64,000 nt of DNA from Datisca glomerata (Eukaryota > Streptophyta > Magnoliopsida > Cucurbitales > Datiscaceae): NCBI GenBank assembly GCA_003255025.1, contig QANY01005768.1, forward strand, positions 1,748,805-1,812,804, in the 5' to 3' direction. The translations under genes were made by a program, and so were the position numbers. This document shows positions 32,724 to 44,437 of the stretch, one piece after another; position 1 is the first letter of the stretch; each line of letters begins with the position of its first letter. The notes beneath the pieces are model-generated. The model was not told the origin of the DNA, did not search any database, and worked only from the letters and a program-made list of their open reading frames with translations.

Positions 32724-35313
32724 TGTTGGGGGTAATGTCCTCAAATCATGTGTATTGACATTTAAATATGAAATTTAATGGAATTACATTTTTTTTATAA
32801 TTGTTCTTTTAAATTATTATTGAATAATTTATATAAATATCTGAAAATTTCTTATTCATTAATGAGACTATGATCTTGTATTACTATGAGATGATTAAAA
32901 TCATAGATGGTGAATAAAATTGTCCGCAACATATTAAAGTATGGAATCTCTAATGAATGGTTGCTAGTACGGTTCATTAAGCATTATGAATGCTTTTGAT
33001 CTAGATCTGGATAATTGTGAATAGACATCTTAGTAAAGATACTTTATATAATAAGATTATATACGACATGAGTGATGTGAATTATAATATTTATTAACTT
33101 GTCGTTTATCATAAATATTTAATACACATCAATCTGATGATCATATGTATATTAGTCTAAATCATGAGTGATCATGAACTCTTATATATGTCTACTGGAT
33201 CTTTTGATTCACTTGTTAATGTTTGTTTGTAAAACAAGACTTTTATTTTAGAGATTTTGTGATGTGGATGACTAGGAACATGATCTTATAAGATTTGGAA
33301 TTCAAGTTTTCCTAACAGATCGTATATTGATTTCTTACGTGTTAATTCAAGAACTGAATGGTTATTGAGCTCAAATTTATAATTCGATTTTAAATTCGTC
33401 ATTCACTAGTGAATTAATAGTACTTAAGGTCAAGAGGTATTAGAAGGATAAAATGGTAATTTTGACTAGCTCTAATTTACGAAACAATAACTGGAGGATA
33501 GAACTATATGAAATGGTTATATCAATGAACTACACAAGAATACTCTGTAAATACATTGTGTAACCTCTAAGAGTGCAATTCCATATTTTATTGAAGTAAT
33601 AATATAATTAATAAATAAGATTATTTAATTAAAGAGTTTAATTAATAATCTGATATATTGGAGCTTGGTATTTTAGGTCCATGGTCCCCAAGTCATTTCT
33701 GTATAACACAGTCTAGGGTGTGAATATTTCAGAACATAAGAAAATAACTAACTTGTAAAAGAATTATATTTCTGGGGCAAGTACATAATTATGAGATAAT
33801 TATGTGTGATTATAGTTAATTAAAAATTAATTAATTAAATTATTTATATTAATTTTCAGAAATTATATATAAATAATTATATCAATTAATTTTTTTAATT
33901 ATCGATAAGTGAAACGGTTTATCTAATTCGTGAAATTAGATAATGTTAAATTATTATTAGATAATAATTCAAAATTTGAATCAACTAAATCTATTATTTG
34001 TGAATTAATAGATAAGTTAGTTGATATGGATGATCAGATAAGTTAATGTTGTTTTAACTGATATCTATATATTTGAGTCGAAGAAAACTACATCTCATGA
34101 ACTAGCTTTTTGAGTTTGAGAACGTCAAATATCACCATTATTTGATGGAGATTGATGAGTGTGATTCACACTCATATTTTAGATAATATTAACTTTAATT
34201 TTGTAAATTCTTTTAAATTTATTGTTTGATTTATATTTATTTTTATTTTTCTATTGTAGGTTTTATATTTAAATAATAATGATGCAAGTTTTACATTTAA
34301 AATACAATTTTCTCACAGATTTTCAAAAACATAAAAAATAGCACTTTTAAGAACAAAATAAATATAGATTTAAATTTAATATATTTAATAATGGTTGACT
34401 TAGTAATATACCCTTTCAATGTTCCATCCTCTCTCCTCCCTCTCTCTCTTTCACGAACCTTATTAAAATAAATAATAATTTGCATAAATTGCCACGTCGT
34501 ATGCTGGATTTCCACATGTCAATCATTGATTGAAAATCAAAAATTAACATGGACTACTATAGTGTCACGTGGCACTGTAATTAGGCATGCAATACTCTAG
34601 TGCCACATGACATTACAATAGTGCTGCGAATTACAGTGTCATGAGGCACTGTGATACCTCACGACACATTGTAGTTGCACTGGGTCCCACTACAATGGTA
34701 ATTTTATGATTAATTATTAATTTGTGTATATCCCTAAAAGTCTAGGGTGCCTAGAAATATATATATATATATATATATATTGGCCTCAGTGTCTGATTAA
34801 GTGTGCTAACAACACAGTTGCAATCATGGTGAAACTCTCTGAGATTTAAAGTTAATCAAAAGGCTATGTGAGAATAATCATTGTATTCTCTTAGAGATTA
34901 GTCTCACAAAATTATTCATTCTCCAAAAATCTCTAGATCTCATGTGTTGCGTACATCTAGAGACATAAAAGTGTTCTTGCTATATTCTACGTGCACACAC
35001 ACGTCTTAGTATGTTTCAGGATTGACTTGGAAGATCTTGATGTGAATCTCGAAGTTCGTTGTTCATGGGATTGGAAGATTGTTGGTTTGTGAGGATGCTT
35101 GATTAGACAACAAGAGGTATATATTCTATATCCATGTATGTCTTCTACTTAATATATAAATAGATAATGGATCGGATTGAAAAGTATTTTCAATAAAAGT
35201 TTTTATTTTCAAAACCGTTGCGTCGCGTTTATTTTCTTTTATAAAAAAGATTCGTTTTTTAAAAAATTTTAAAAGTCCCATGCTTCTGCCGCGCGAGCGC
35301 CGCGTTTCCAACA
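32724..35313 (+). repeat. 3' LTR of Copia C (2590 bp)
   Basis: It starts tgttgggggtaatgtcc after a polypurine tract and ends gcgtttccaaca next to the ccgta target copy. The first 1.16 kb matches the 5' LTR. It contains an inverted-repeat cluster with CACGTG (34550-34700), an (AT)n run (about 34759-34780) and a GC-rich end (35280-35310). The 3' boundary rests on the CA end plus the target duplication, since the other LTR is truncated. Confidence 0.7.
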
Positions 35314-36180
35314 CCGTAATCATCCTTGTTGAATTTCTTAAGTATTTTGTCAAAATAATGTGGTTGACAAAGAATGAGACCATTTGAACATCTCGAGATT
35401 TTAATTTTAAAATTGCATCGGCTAGTTCGATATGTTTCTTATCAAAAGTTGTCTTCAACATCTTATTGGTAGATTTGATCATTTTATCATCATTACCAAT
35501 AACAAGCACGTCATCAACAGAAATGCACAAAATGATATGGATGTTTTCTGTGTTTTTGACATAAACACATTTGTCGTATTCGTTGAATTTAAAGTCATTT
35601 ATCATAATGATGCAGTCAAATTTATCATGTCATTGTTTTGGTGTTTGCTTTAAACTATATAAAGACTTTACCAAATTGAGACTTTCATTTCTTTCCCCGG
35701 AGTAGAAAAACCCTCAAGTTATTCCATATAAATTATTTATCTAAATTTCCATTCAAAAATTGCAAAGTTGCGATTGCAAGTATCATCCTAATGGTCTTGT
35801 ATCAAAGTAACTAGGCTTTAGTTATCATTTTGAGACTCGGTTTTAAGTGGGACCCACATCTTCATTTATATCTTGTGACATGTGAATAAATATCAAAGTA
35901 ATCTAGGTCTTTTCATTGTCGGTAACCTTTAATTACAAGCCTGCCTTTATACTTCTCAATTGATCTGTCTGCTTCATTTTTCTCTTGAAAATCCATTTAT
36001 GTCCTAGTGGTTTACATCTATGGGGAAGGTCCACTAGTTCCCAAGTATCATTTTGCAAGATTAAATCAATTTTACTTTGAACAGCCTCTTTCCATATAGG
36101 TGCTTCTAAAGAGCTCATGGCTTCTTTGAAGCTTTGAGGTTCACCTTCTGATAAATATGTTAGAAAATCTAGATCAAAAG
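35314..36180 (-). pseudogene. Copia B reverse transcriptase
   Basis: The minus strand starts near 36118 with MSSLEAPIWKEAVQSKID, then NDTWELVDLPHRCKPLGH and KWIFKRKMKQ, the usual N-terminal RT motifs. The active-site segment (35605-35320) reads FNEYDKCVYVK, then ILCISVDDVLVIGNDD, where SVDD replaces YVDD. It ends with TKYLRNSTRM, and the reading sense jumps across Copia C to 26680. Frameshifts occur between 35930 and 35610. The Tyr-to-Ser change and the interruption make it inactive. Confidence 0.85.
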
Positions 36181-36477
36181 ATTTTTTTTATCCTAACTCT
36201 TTTATTTCGCCTAGGTTCATCCTAAACTTCTTTTTAGGTTCTAGGTCCTTACTATTCTCATTTACAGGCTCATTTACAATCTCATGTGTTCGTATAGACG
36301 AACTCAATCGTTCTTTTAATCTACACAGAAATACATGTTCAAATAACGATACATTTATTGATTTTGTAATTTTGTTTTTATGTGTATAGGAATTTTTTAC
36401 CAATACAAAAGTAACCGATAAGCATTATGATTATATGCATAACCAATGATGATGCAATCACTCATTTTTTGGACAGC

Positions 36478-36604
36478 TTTACCTTTAAAGGTATTGCCAC
36501 TTTCACGAGACTTATGTTTACCTTCTTAGGTAAATGTATTGTCACTTTTGTGAGACCTATCTTTACCTTCTTAGGTAATGGTATTGCCACTTTGGTGAGG
36601 CACC
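36478..36604 (-). repeat. 45-bp in-frame tandem repeat within Copia B integrase
   Basis: Units at 36496-36540 and 36541-36585 are flanked by partial units on both sides. Each carries taccttcttaggtaa and ccactttNNtgag-type blocks. The period of 45 bases equals 15 codons, so the repeat preserves the reading frame of the minus-strand protein. Confidence 0.8.
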
Positions 36605-37633
36605 TATGGGTGTACAAAAAGTTACCGAACTGACCAAATTGAAAAAAAAAATTGTCAAGATTCTTTGATTCGGTTCAGTTCGATATTGAGCTGAAACTCA
36701 CATTACAAAATGACATTGTTTATACCCCTATGAAATTTCTCTTCTTATCTTTCCAATACCCTGTCGTTGCACTCTTTACCTCACTATATAAACTGAAAGA
36801 TGAGATTATGGCTCAAATTTATATTTCTCTCTCGAAAATCCTCCATCCCATAGCTTCTTCTCCTCTATCCCTTCGCTTCTTGTCCTTCATCCCTTTGCTG
36901 AATCTGTAATCGCGTTCTTGCTTCTCCGTTCTCCTTCTTCCATTTTTGCTTCTCCTTTCTCCTTATTTCATTCTTCCTTCTCTCTCTCCTTCCTTCCTTC
37001 TAAGTTCTGCCTCTGCATTTAGGATTTGCGATTAAGGCTTTCTCTATCTCTCTCTTCGGTTCTGCCTCTGGCCATTTACCGAACCGAATCGATCCGTAAA
37101 GTTCATATGAACCGAACCAAATTGAACCATGGGTTATGGTTCGATTCGGTTTTGTGGGACATGTTGTACTCAAGAAAAAGGTTGAGATAAATTCGTCCTT
37201 TTCAGTGAAAAGAATTTTGCATAGATAGCTCACAACATCCATGGAAGGATTGAAAATAATATTTTAAAACAAAACATCTTCTACCATGTATCAAACCAGA
37301 GGCAGAAAAACTGAAAAAGCATATTCTACATCAAACTAGAGGCACGAAAATATCTCAGAACGAGGAAAACCAACCAGAAAATTGAAAAAGAAAAACCAAG
37401 CATCTTCAATTGTGTATCAAGCATCTTTAATTGTGTATCAAACAAGGTATAAAACCACGAAAATTGACCAGAGGCAGAACGAGAAAAATATCTTAGAAAA
37501 TCATAACAAATCAGATAATCACCACCGAGAAACATAAATTAACTGAAAAAATGAAGAAAAAATATCTTAGAAGTTTTGATTCGATTTGATTTTTTTTCAA
37601 AAAATTGACTGAACGAAACCGTGAACACCCTTA
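36605..37633. mobile_element. hAT-like non-autonomous element (1029 bp)
   Basis: The left end is tatgggtgtac and the right end in reverse complement is taagggtgttcac, short terminal inverted repeats of the hAT TA(A/G)GGGTG type. Imperfect 8-bp flanks gaggcacc (36597-36604) and aagacacc (37634-37641) agree at six of eight. It interrupts the Copia B integrase. Subterminal ggttcg/gattcgg motifs recur at both ends. There is no transposase. Confidence 0.7.
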
Positions 37634-38540
37634 AAGACACCTCACGAAAGATTTTGTAAGAAGTGTTTCTTCAATTATGGGGTTTTGATTTCATTATTTT
37701 AGGCTATCTTATTTAAAAGTAATTAGCTGATAGAACAGTTTCTACCGACATGTTATTAGCATCCTATTCATCATTTCCTTCAAGATATGATTTTTACGTT
37801 GAGCAACACCATTTTGTTGAGGGCGAATAAGGTATTGTGATTTGGTTTATAATTCTGTGTTATGCACAGAAACCTCCAAATGATGATTCGTATTTACCAC
37901 CTCAGTAACTTTTTAACACCTTAATATTGTTGTTGAGTTGATCATCAACTTCATTCTGATAGATAATAAACCTCTATATAGTTTCACCCTTGCTTTTAAT
38001 GAAGTACAAATAGTAATATTTCATGCTTTCATCAACAAAAGTGATAAAATACTTATTACCATCCAATATTTGTACAAATTTAAAATCACACAGTTCACTA
38101 TGAATTAAATCAATGGGTTCTGAGTTCCTTTCAATTGATTGTAATGATGACCTTATAAATTAGCTTCAACACAAGTCTCACACTTATTTTTTAAACCAAT
38201 ATGGAAAGTAGGTAATCTAAGTTAATTGATCTATGTAAAGTTCATAATTAACATGACCTAGTCTACCATACCATAAGCTTGAAGATTTAAGCAAGTAAAT
38301 AGAAGAATTATTATTCTTAATAAGTGGCTTCATAGTCATTACATTGAGGTTAACCAACCCATCCGTTACATAACCCCTTCCCACATACATTTCACTTTGG
38401 AGATACCAACCTTGTTAGACTCAAATACTATATGGAAATTGTGTTTGTTGAGCAGAGAGCTGATTACTAGATTCTTGCGTATCTTCAGCACGTACAAGAT
38501 GTTGTTCAGAGTTAGTTCCTTTTCAGAGATCATCTAAAGT

Positions 38541-38768
38541 TCATTTTGCATTGATCATTGATCTCGTTGAGTTCATGGGTGAAATTATAATTACCCAAAA
38601 TTACAGGGTTGAATTATGAATATGCATACATTAAGGGACTAAAAGGTAAATGTTTAAAAGTAAAAGAGTCAAAATAAAAATGTTTTGACGTAACAGAGGC
38701 GGAATAGTTATTTTTATAAGCATATGTGTAAAAATATAATTAACAAAAAATAATATGTTGGTATTATA
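38541..38768. other. Unassigned AT-rich segment
   Basis: Sequence between the last readable Copia B protease codons and the small hAT-like element. No gag motif or other coding signal is seen. Confidence 0.4.
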
Positions 38769-39411
38769 TAGAGGTGAAAATTCTTTTACTGAACTGAAAA
38801 TGACCGGTCGATCGGTTCTTTATATGTTAGAATCGAAGTTTCGATTCAGTTTGAAATTTGGGGTTCGTTGATTAGTAAACCGCTGGTGATGGTAAGATCG
38901 AGACTGTGGTCGTCCGTCTCTAGTTTGCCGGTCGATAAGATCTTGGAGATTGACCAGCTCGGTTGGTTTGGCTCTTCCTTTCTATTGAAAAGGAGTTCGG
39001 TTTTTCAGTTTAGTGTGGAAGGAGGTCCTCTTTGTTGACCTTTCAGGAGACATGTTGTAATGTGAAGCTGGCAATACGTGCTTGAGTCGATAATCAATTC
39101 GTCGTTCAATCCTTCTATAGATGGTGATAATCAATTCGTGTTAAGATCTCTTCTATGTTGATAATCATATGTGAGTGTTTTGGGGAAAAATTGAATTGTA
39201 TTGAAACAAAACTTTAATTTTATATTATTTCCTTCAATAATATTATTTAAAAATTATTTTTAATTAATAATACCAAAGAAAATAACGGAACCGAACTCTC
39301 GGTTTGATTATCAACATAGAAGTTTGGTTCGATTTGGTTTTATTACTGAACCAAAGTTTCAGTTCAGTTTTTCATCAAAACACTGAAAGAGTCGAACCGT
39401 GAATACCCTTA
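38769..39411. mobile_element. hAT-like MITE (643 bp)
   Basis: The left end is tagaggtgaaaa and the right end in reverse complement is taagggtattcacgg. The flanks gtattata (38761-38768) and gtactata (39412-39419) form a 7/8 target duplication, the 8-bp size typical of hAT elements. The interior has ggttcgg/gattcag repeats and no ORF. It resembles the 1029-bp element at 36605 in its ends. Confidence 0.75.
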
Positions 39412-39419
39412 GTACTATA

Positions 39420-40884
39420 ATTTTCAGAAGTCAAACACAACGTCCAGATTAGTATTTAGGGAAATTTACATAACTAGAAAATTTTATAGGTGATGTTTTA
39501 AGAAATGTCAGATTTTTTTTAAAATTTTAGGTAAATAGCAAGGTACTATAAATGTCAATAATTCTTTACTAAAAAGTCAGTATCTATTTTATGGGTGTTT
39601 GAAAAAATATCCAGGTAAAGATAAGATATATCATTGATTGACTAACCATCTGATTGTTTAATTATAGAAAGTTAATTAATGTTGGACATAAGTAGAAAAA
39701 TTAGATTTTTAAAATCATTAGAAATCTCTCAAAAATCACAAAAAAATTGGGTCAATCAATTCATTCGTTCTAATCTATTATAGGGGGTGCTTGAAACATT
39801 TTTAGGTCAATAAATTATATAAGTAAAAAATGTTTCAAATGCTCATATAATAAATTGAGGTAAATGGATAATCATCATATTGATTAACCTAAAAATATTT
39901 CAATCTAATTATAGGGTCAATCAATGTTATATGATTAATTGATTGATCATCTCATCGTTTCGATCTATTATAAAAGTGTTTGAAATATTTTTGGGTCAAT
40001 CAATGAGATGAGTTGAAAATCTTTCAAATGCCCCTATAATAGATTGGGTAATTGGATGATCATCTTGTTGATTAACCAAAAAATGTTTCAATATAATATA
40101 GGGACATTTAAAATATTTTTGGGTCAATCAATGATATATGTTTGAATGATTGATAATCAAATCATCACAATCTATTATATGAATATTCGAAACATTTTCA
40201 AGTTAATCAATAATATATCATTGATTGACAAAAAAATGTTTGGTTTCGATATAATAAATTATTTGACTCATCTCATTATTTAAATATAAGGAGTCAAATC
40301 ATGGTAGATATCAATAAAATATTTTTTATCATTAAAAAAATATTTTGACTACCTACAATTAAGAGATAATATATTCTATTAAACAATTTTAGCTAAAATT
40401 TAGGAGATTATTAAAATTCTTAAATAAAATGATGATAAACTTAATTAAAAATTAAAAAGAATTTAATTAAAAAATATGTAAAAAAGGAGTAATATTTTTT
40501 ATTTATTTTTTAATCTATAAATAATTGATGACGTGACATAAAAAGTTATCTATTCCTTTAAAGTTAACAAAATCTATTATTTTTTAAAGTAAGGTTTAAA
40601 AATTATCTATTTGATGCAATTATTTTTTTTATGCATATAAGCTCAATACTTTAGTTTAGCCCAACAAAAAGTAGTTCACTTCAAAAATTCAGCCAACTAT
40701 TATACTCAAAATTATTTAGAATTTGTCAAGACCTAAAAATTTGTCATGAACTCATTTTTTAAGAATTTGTCAAGAACAGAAAATTTATCATGAAACTTCC
40801 AAATTTTTTCAGAAACGCAATTTTTATAAGAAAAATTCCAGAATTATTTTTTTGTCTTTTACATAAAAATCTGTTTTGAGTGGT
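39420..40884. other. AT-rich region with interleaved direct and inverted repeats
   Basis: No gene. From about 39580 to 40280 a motif of the form tctattataNNNgtgtttgaaa then atttttgggtcaatcaatga recurs about five times (near 39588, 39776, 39967, 40090, 40171). Its reverse complement (aatgtttcaaat..cctataata) recurs between copies (near 39830, 39890, 40015, 40075, 40225). The rest, to 40884, is AT-rich and may include decayed Copia B leader. Confidence 0.6.
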
Positions 40885-42701
40885 TAGATATTATATATAA
40901 TATTCATACATATAATAGAATTTAAATGCAATATATGTAATTTGAAAATTACAACAAAATTATTAAAAACTATCAATTACGGTAATTTAGAATACGAATA
41001 TGATATTGAACAATGCAATGGATAAATTCTTGATCTTCAAACTGAGTCAAGACTTGTGTATCATAAACTCTTCTTAAAACATATACGCCTCCTTATGTTG
41101 GTACCTGAGGTCCTTAAGCGTCTATTCCCCATAATGCAACAGCGAAACGAGGTATTATCGTGCACTACAAAATCTACTACCACAAATTGATTAGAACACG
41201 AACTCAATCACATTGGAACTCAAAATTCTCTACACACTACTTAAACTCACAATCAGAGAAGACAACAATAGTGGCAGAGCCACACAAGGGAGAGGGGTCA
41301 AGTGACCCCAATCACTTTACTTTTTTTTTAGTATATAAAAATTTTGATTTTTGACACTTTTGTGATTTTTGACCCTACTAAATTTTTGACCCCAATCACC
41401 AGATTCTTCAGTTTTAGACCTTTTAGTTTTAGTTTTTTAATCCTAAAATATTTTATTTTTAACCCCTAATACCTCATCCTTTTCTTTGTGACTTCGTCTT
41501 CCTCACCTCACGGCGTAGTGGTGGTCCCCTAGCCCGAGTCTGACGATGCCAACGAACGGAGGTGCACCAGAAACGTAGCACTGGACGACGGCCGAAGACG
41601 GAGGTTCACTCTCTCTCCCTCGAGTCTCGAGCTCTGTCTCTCGAGCTGCTTCTCTCTCGAGCCTTGTCTTCTCTCTCGAGCACTGTCTCACGAGCTCTGC
41701 ACGACGTCAAGGAGCAAGGTATTTCTGCTCTCTCTCTCTAGTTCCGTCTGCGACGGCCTGACGAGTTTCTGAGACGCGATTTGAGTTTCCGATATGTATT
41801 TTGTTATGTATTCTTGATATTGCTGTTGAGATCTGTTGCGATTATGTTCTATATGATTCTGTTCTATGCAATCTGTCATTCTGATATGTATTTTACTATG
41901 TATTTTTTAGATTTTTTCCAGCTGAGATCTGTTCTGTTGATATGGATGTAAATTTTCTGTTCCATTAACTGTTGTGTCAGGACCGTGGCTGATGGTTAGG
42001 AATCTGAGGCTTATTGTTTATTAGAAAATTATTTTGTGCTGAAATGGAAATTTTTTTCGAAAGAAAATCAATGGAATCGGTGAGGTAGGGTAGTACGTTC
42101 GAAGCTTGGGTTTAATGTTTCTTCATTTGCTTGCTGGAAATATTTTATTGTTTTTGTGTTAAACAGCCAAGACAAATCGATGAGATTAAACATTTCCTTT
42201 TGGTGAAGGAAAGATGCAAGCTCCATGAAAATCAAGAGGAGTAAATATGTAATCAAATTCAAGAAGTGGTCATGCTAAGAGTTATATAAATCCGTTCATA
42301 GAGTTCATTGTTCAAGAAAGGTGATTCATTTTATAACTTCTGTGGGTAGTATAGAAATTGCTCAAAAATTTTTATTGTATCTTTTTCATGGTTAAATATA
42401 TTAGCTTGCCTCTATTTTAGTTATGGAAAGTACTATTGGGAACATAAAGAACAAAGTCATATTGAACTCAACTTGAAAAATATATCGTAAAACAATGAAT
42501 TTTATAAAAAATAAACAGCGAAAAAAATATTGTAAAATAGTACTATAAAATTATAATATGTCATAAAAGATGACGATAAAAAAATATGATGTAAAAGACA
42601 GTGACCCCACTAAACTAGCCTGGCTCCGCCCCGGGCTACTATGAGAGAGTATATGAAACTGTTTAAATTTGGTGTTGGATTGAAGAGAGGATGTGCAATT
42701 T
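40885..42701 (-). repeat. 5' LTR fragment of Copia B, split by an insertion
   Basis: The parts 40885-41269 and 42638-42701 together match the 3' LTR at 25394-25840 in the same orientation, including tacgcctcctt, ctctacacactact and gagagtatatgaaactgttt. A 1368-bp hAT-like element lies between them. Homology stops about 10 bases short of the expected LTR end. Its assignment to Copia B rather than to a separate solo fragment is an inference from position and orientation. Confidence 0.65.
41270..42637. mobile_element. Non-autonomous DNA transposon, hAT-like (1368 bp)
   Basis: The left end is agtggcagagccac and the right end in reverse complement is agcccggggcggagccagg. Such GGCGGAGCC ends are common in plant hAT-type elements. 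It interrupts a Copia LTR whose uninterrupted copy exists at 25394, so both insertion points are known to within a few bases. The short flanks acaat and actat agree at four of five, so the target duplication is unclear. A GC-rich patch with repeated ctctcgagc lies at 41480-41710. No transposase was found. Confidence 0.65.
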
Positions 42702-43489
42702 AATTCTGAAATAAATTGCGTGTCAATTTTGAAAAATGGTATTTATTTCATAATTGTCATGTAGTAAATTTCAGAAATCATTGCAATTTAATTCTGAAAT
42801 AAATTTCAATATTAATTAGAAAATTTAATGTTGCATTTATTATGATAGTTTCATAAAATCAAGAGTTAGAAGACCGCTCTATATAAATGTAAACTGATCA
42901 TACTCTCACATTTTTCAACTTCATTGGTGTAGTTTGAGCATCAATTTCTCATTCACCCTAACATCGTTTTGATCAAATTAATATAATCTACCATGACCTA
43001 TCAAAATAAGATGTTGCTTTTACTTAAAATCAAATCTCAAAACGGTAGCTCAAAATATAATTTATTACCAATAACGTGGGAATGTCCCTTTCCATTGTCA
43101 AAGCTATAGTCCAAATTTATCATTTGTATGCTTAAGTCTAAATTTTAATAATCTATCAGGTTTATATTTTTAATGATATAAATTTTTGTTTTAACAAACT
43201 AATAAGGAAGAATTAGAATTTTGAACTAACCGTTAAAATAAACTTAATATGAATACCACTCTCTCAAATTAAAATACATGTGTGTGCCATGCTTGAGATA
43301 ATTACCAGTTTAATTTAAAAAGTTACCAATTATTTTGTTTCTTCACAATAAAATTGGAATCAATTTATATGCCATTCTTGAGATGGTTACCAGTTTAAGC
43401 TCTCAATTACCCGTTTCTTAAGCTGAATAATATGTTTGATGATCGGGAAATTTCATTTTTGTTTTTCTCATATTAGTTATTGAATATTA
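42702..43489. other. Non-coding stretch with two short direct repeats
   Basis: tgcaatttaattctgaaata plus four more bases occurs at 42694-42717 and 42782-42805. A 28-base phrase starting tgccat occurs at 43285-43312 and 43370-43397 with a few changes. A TATA-like ctatataaatg lies near 42875. No gene is supported. Confidence 0.5.
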
Positions 43490-43994
43490 TGTTAGATTCA
43501 AAAATCATTATCGGTATAAACCATATTTCAATAAAACTCAAAAACTCATGTTGAACACATCAAGAATCAATTAGCTGTAAAACGGAAGCGTACATGAATC
43601 AATGATGATAGATCGGTATTTAGAGCCGAGTGGTTGGTATTTCAGATCTACACAATTCTCTAACAAATAGTCTCATTTGATTAAGTCTCTCAGTTTTCTT
43701 TCTAACGATGAGATATTAGAGAGACTAAAATAGTTTCTTGTTAATCATGTGACTTGAGAAGCATAATCACTTATAGATAATTTATCTTTTGATATTTCTA
43801 TTTTACCTCATCATAAAAATAGAAATTACCCTAAAATCTCTACACATTAAAGGGTCCACAACCTATCAAATATATTAAAATCTCAATCACCCAAAAAATT
43901 GTTTGATCACTTTTAATTGAGTTTAACTTTATTTGACAGTTTGCAACACATAATTATTTACATATAAGTCCAATGTTAGATTAAGGATTCATCA
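43490..43994 (-). repeat. 3' LTR of Copia E (505 bp)
   Basis: The plus-strand sequence runs from tgttagattcaaaaatc to aaggattcatca. It has the same length as the right LTR, and the two differ by scattered substitutions. The adjacent atctcccactta (reverse complement taagtgggagat) is the polypurine tract. Confidence 0.9.
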
Positions 43995-44437
43995 ATCTCC
44001 CACTTAGACTATATGTGAAACCTTACAATCATTGTTTTGCAAATATAACCGAACACGTTCAATTTTTCTGTCGTTACCGTAATATATCTATAACCAATCC
44101 GGCCCAACAATCACATTGACATAGGATCAAAGCGGCATTCGTCACGTCAATCGTAATTTAACCATCAATGGTCATGTATATCAATGTAACTGAATGATAT
44201 GAATTATAATGGAGATGTGTAACATGAAAATTTCATGTGATATGATATTAACATGTATATTTTCAAACTGATTCTCCTTAAATCTTAGTGAGATCAAACC
44301 ATACATAAATCGGAGTGTAAATACTAAAGACTTCATTTCTGTAGAAAATAACCTTAACATATCCATAAACCAAAATAAATGAAAAAAATGTCTATATGAA
44401 AATATCATTTAAAATAAAATACAAACTCCTACTAGAA

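Larger units (their letters stand above)
26686..35313 (+). mobile_element. Copia C: Copia retrotransposon nested in Copia B
   Basis: It starts tgtaggggtaatgccc at 26686 and ends gcgtttccaaca at 35313, flanked by ccata (26681-26685) and ccgta (35314-35318), a 4/5 target duplication. Inside on the plus strand: truncated 5' LTR, leader, deleted gag, protease, integrase, RT, RNase H, purine tract and a 2590-bp 3' LTR. Removing it rejoins the Copia B pol reading sense. Stops and frameshifts occur in all domains, but the RT box is still YVDD. Confidence 0.85.
36181..38540 (-). pseudogene. Copia B integrase and protease C-terminus
   Basis: The minus strand from about 38520 reads LNNILYVLKIRKNLVISSLL and FESNKVGISKVKCMWEGVM, the protease C-terminal region. 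It continues with SLWYGRLGHVNYELYI (about 38280-38240), the pre-integrase motif. The integrase core follows in broken frames to about 37640. A hAT-like insertion occupies 36605-37633. Beyond it is a locally amplified VKVAIPLPKKVKI-like stretch (36604-36478), where Copia integrases have a single conserved segment. No complete DDE triad can be read. The gag and the first part of protease are not found upstream. Confidence 0.65.
25394..42701 (-). mobile_element. Copia B: decayed Copia retrotransposon with nested insertions
   Basis: On the minus strand: 5' LTR fragment (40885-42701, itself interrupted), missing gag, protease C-terminus and integrase (38540-36181), RT (36180-35314), then after the Copia C insertion the RNase H (26680-25950) and the 3' LTR (25848-25394). 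The two LTR copies share long blocks (for example gagagagtatatgaaactgt). Coding sense continues from 35314 to 26680 once Copia C is removed, which shows that these pieces were one element. The right boundary is uncertain because that LTR loses homology near 42701. Confidence 0.7.

Noticed and set aside
34297..34515. 72-codon minus-strand frame in the Copia C 3' LTR
   Set aside because: Simple-sequence composition inside an LTR, with no protein motif.
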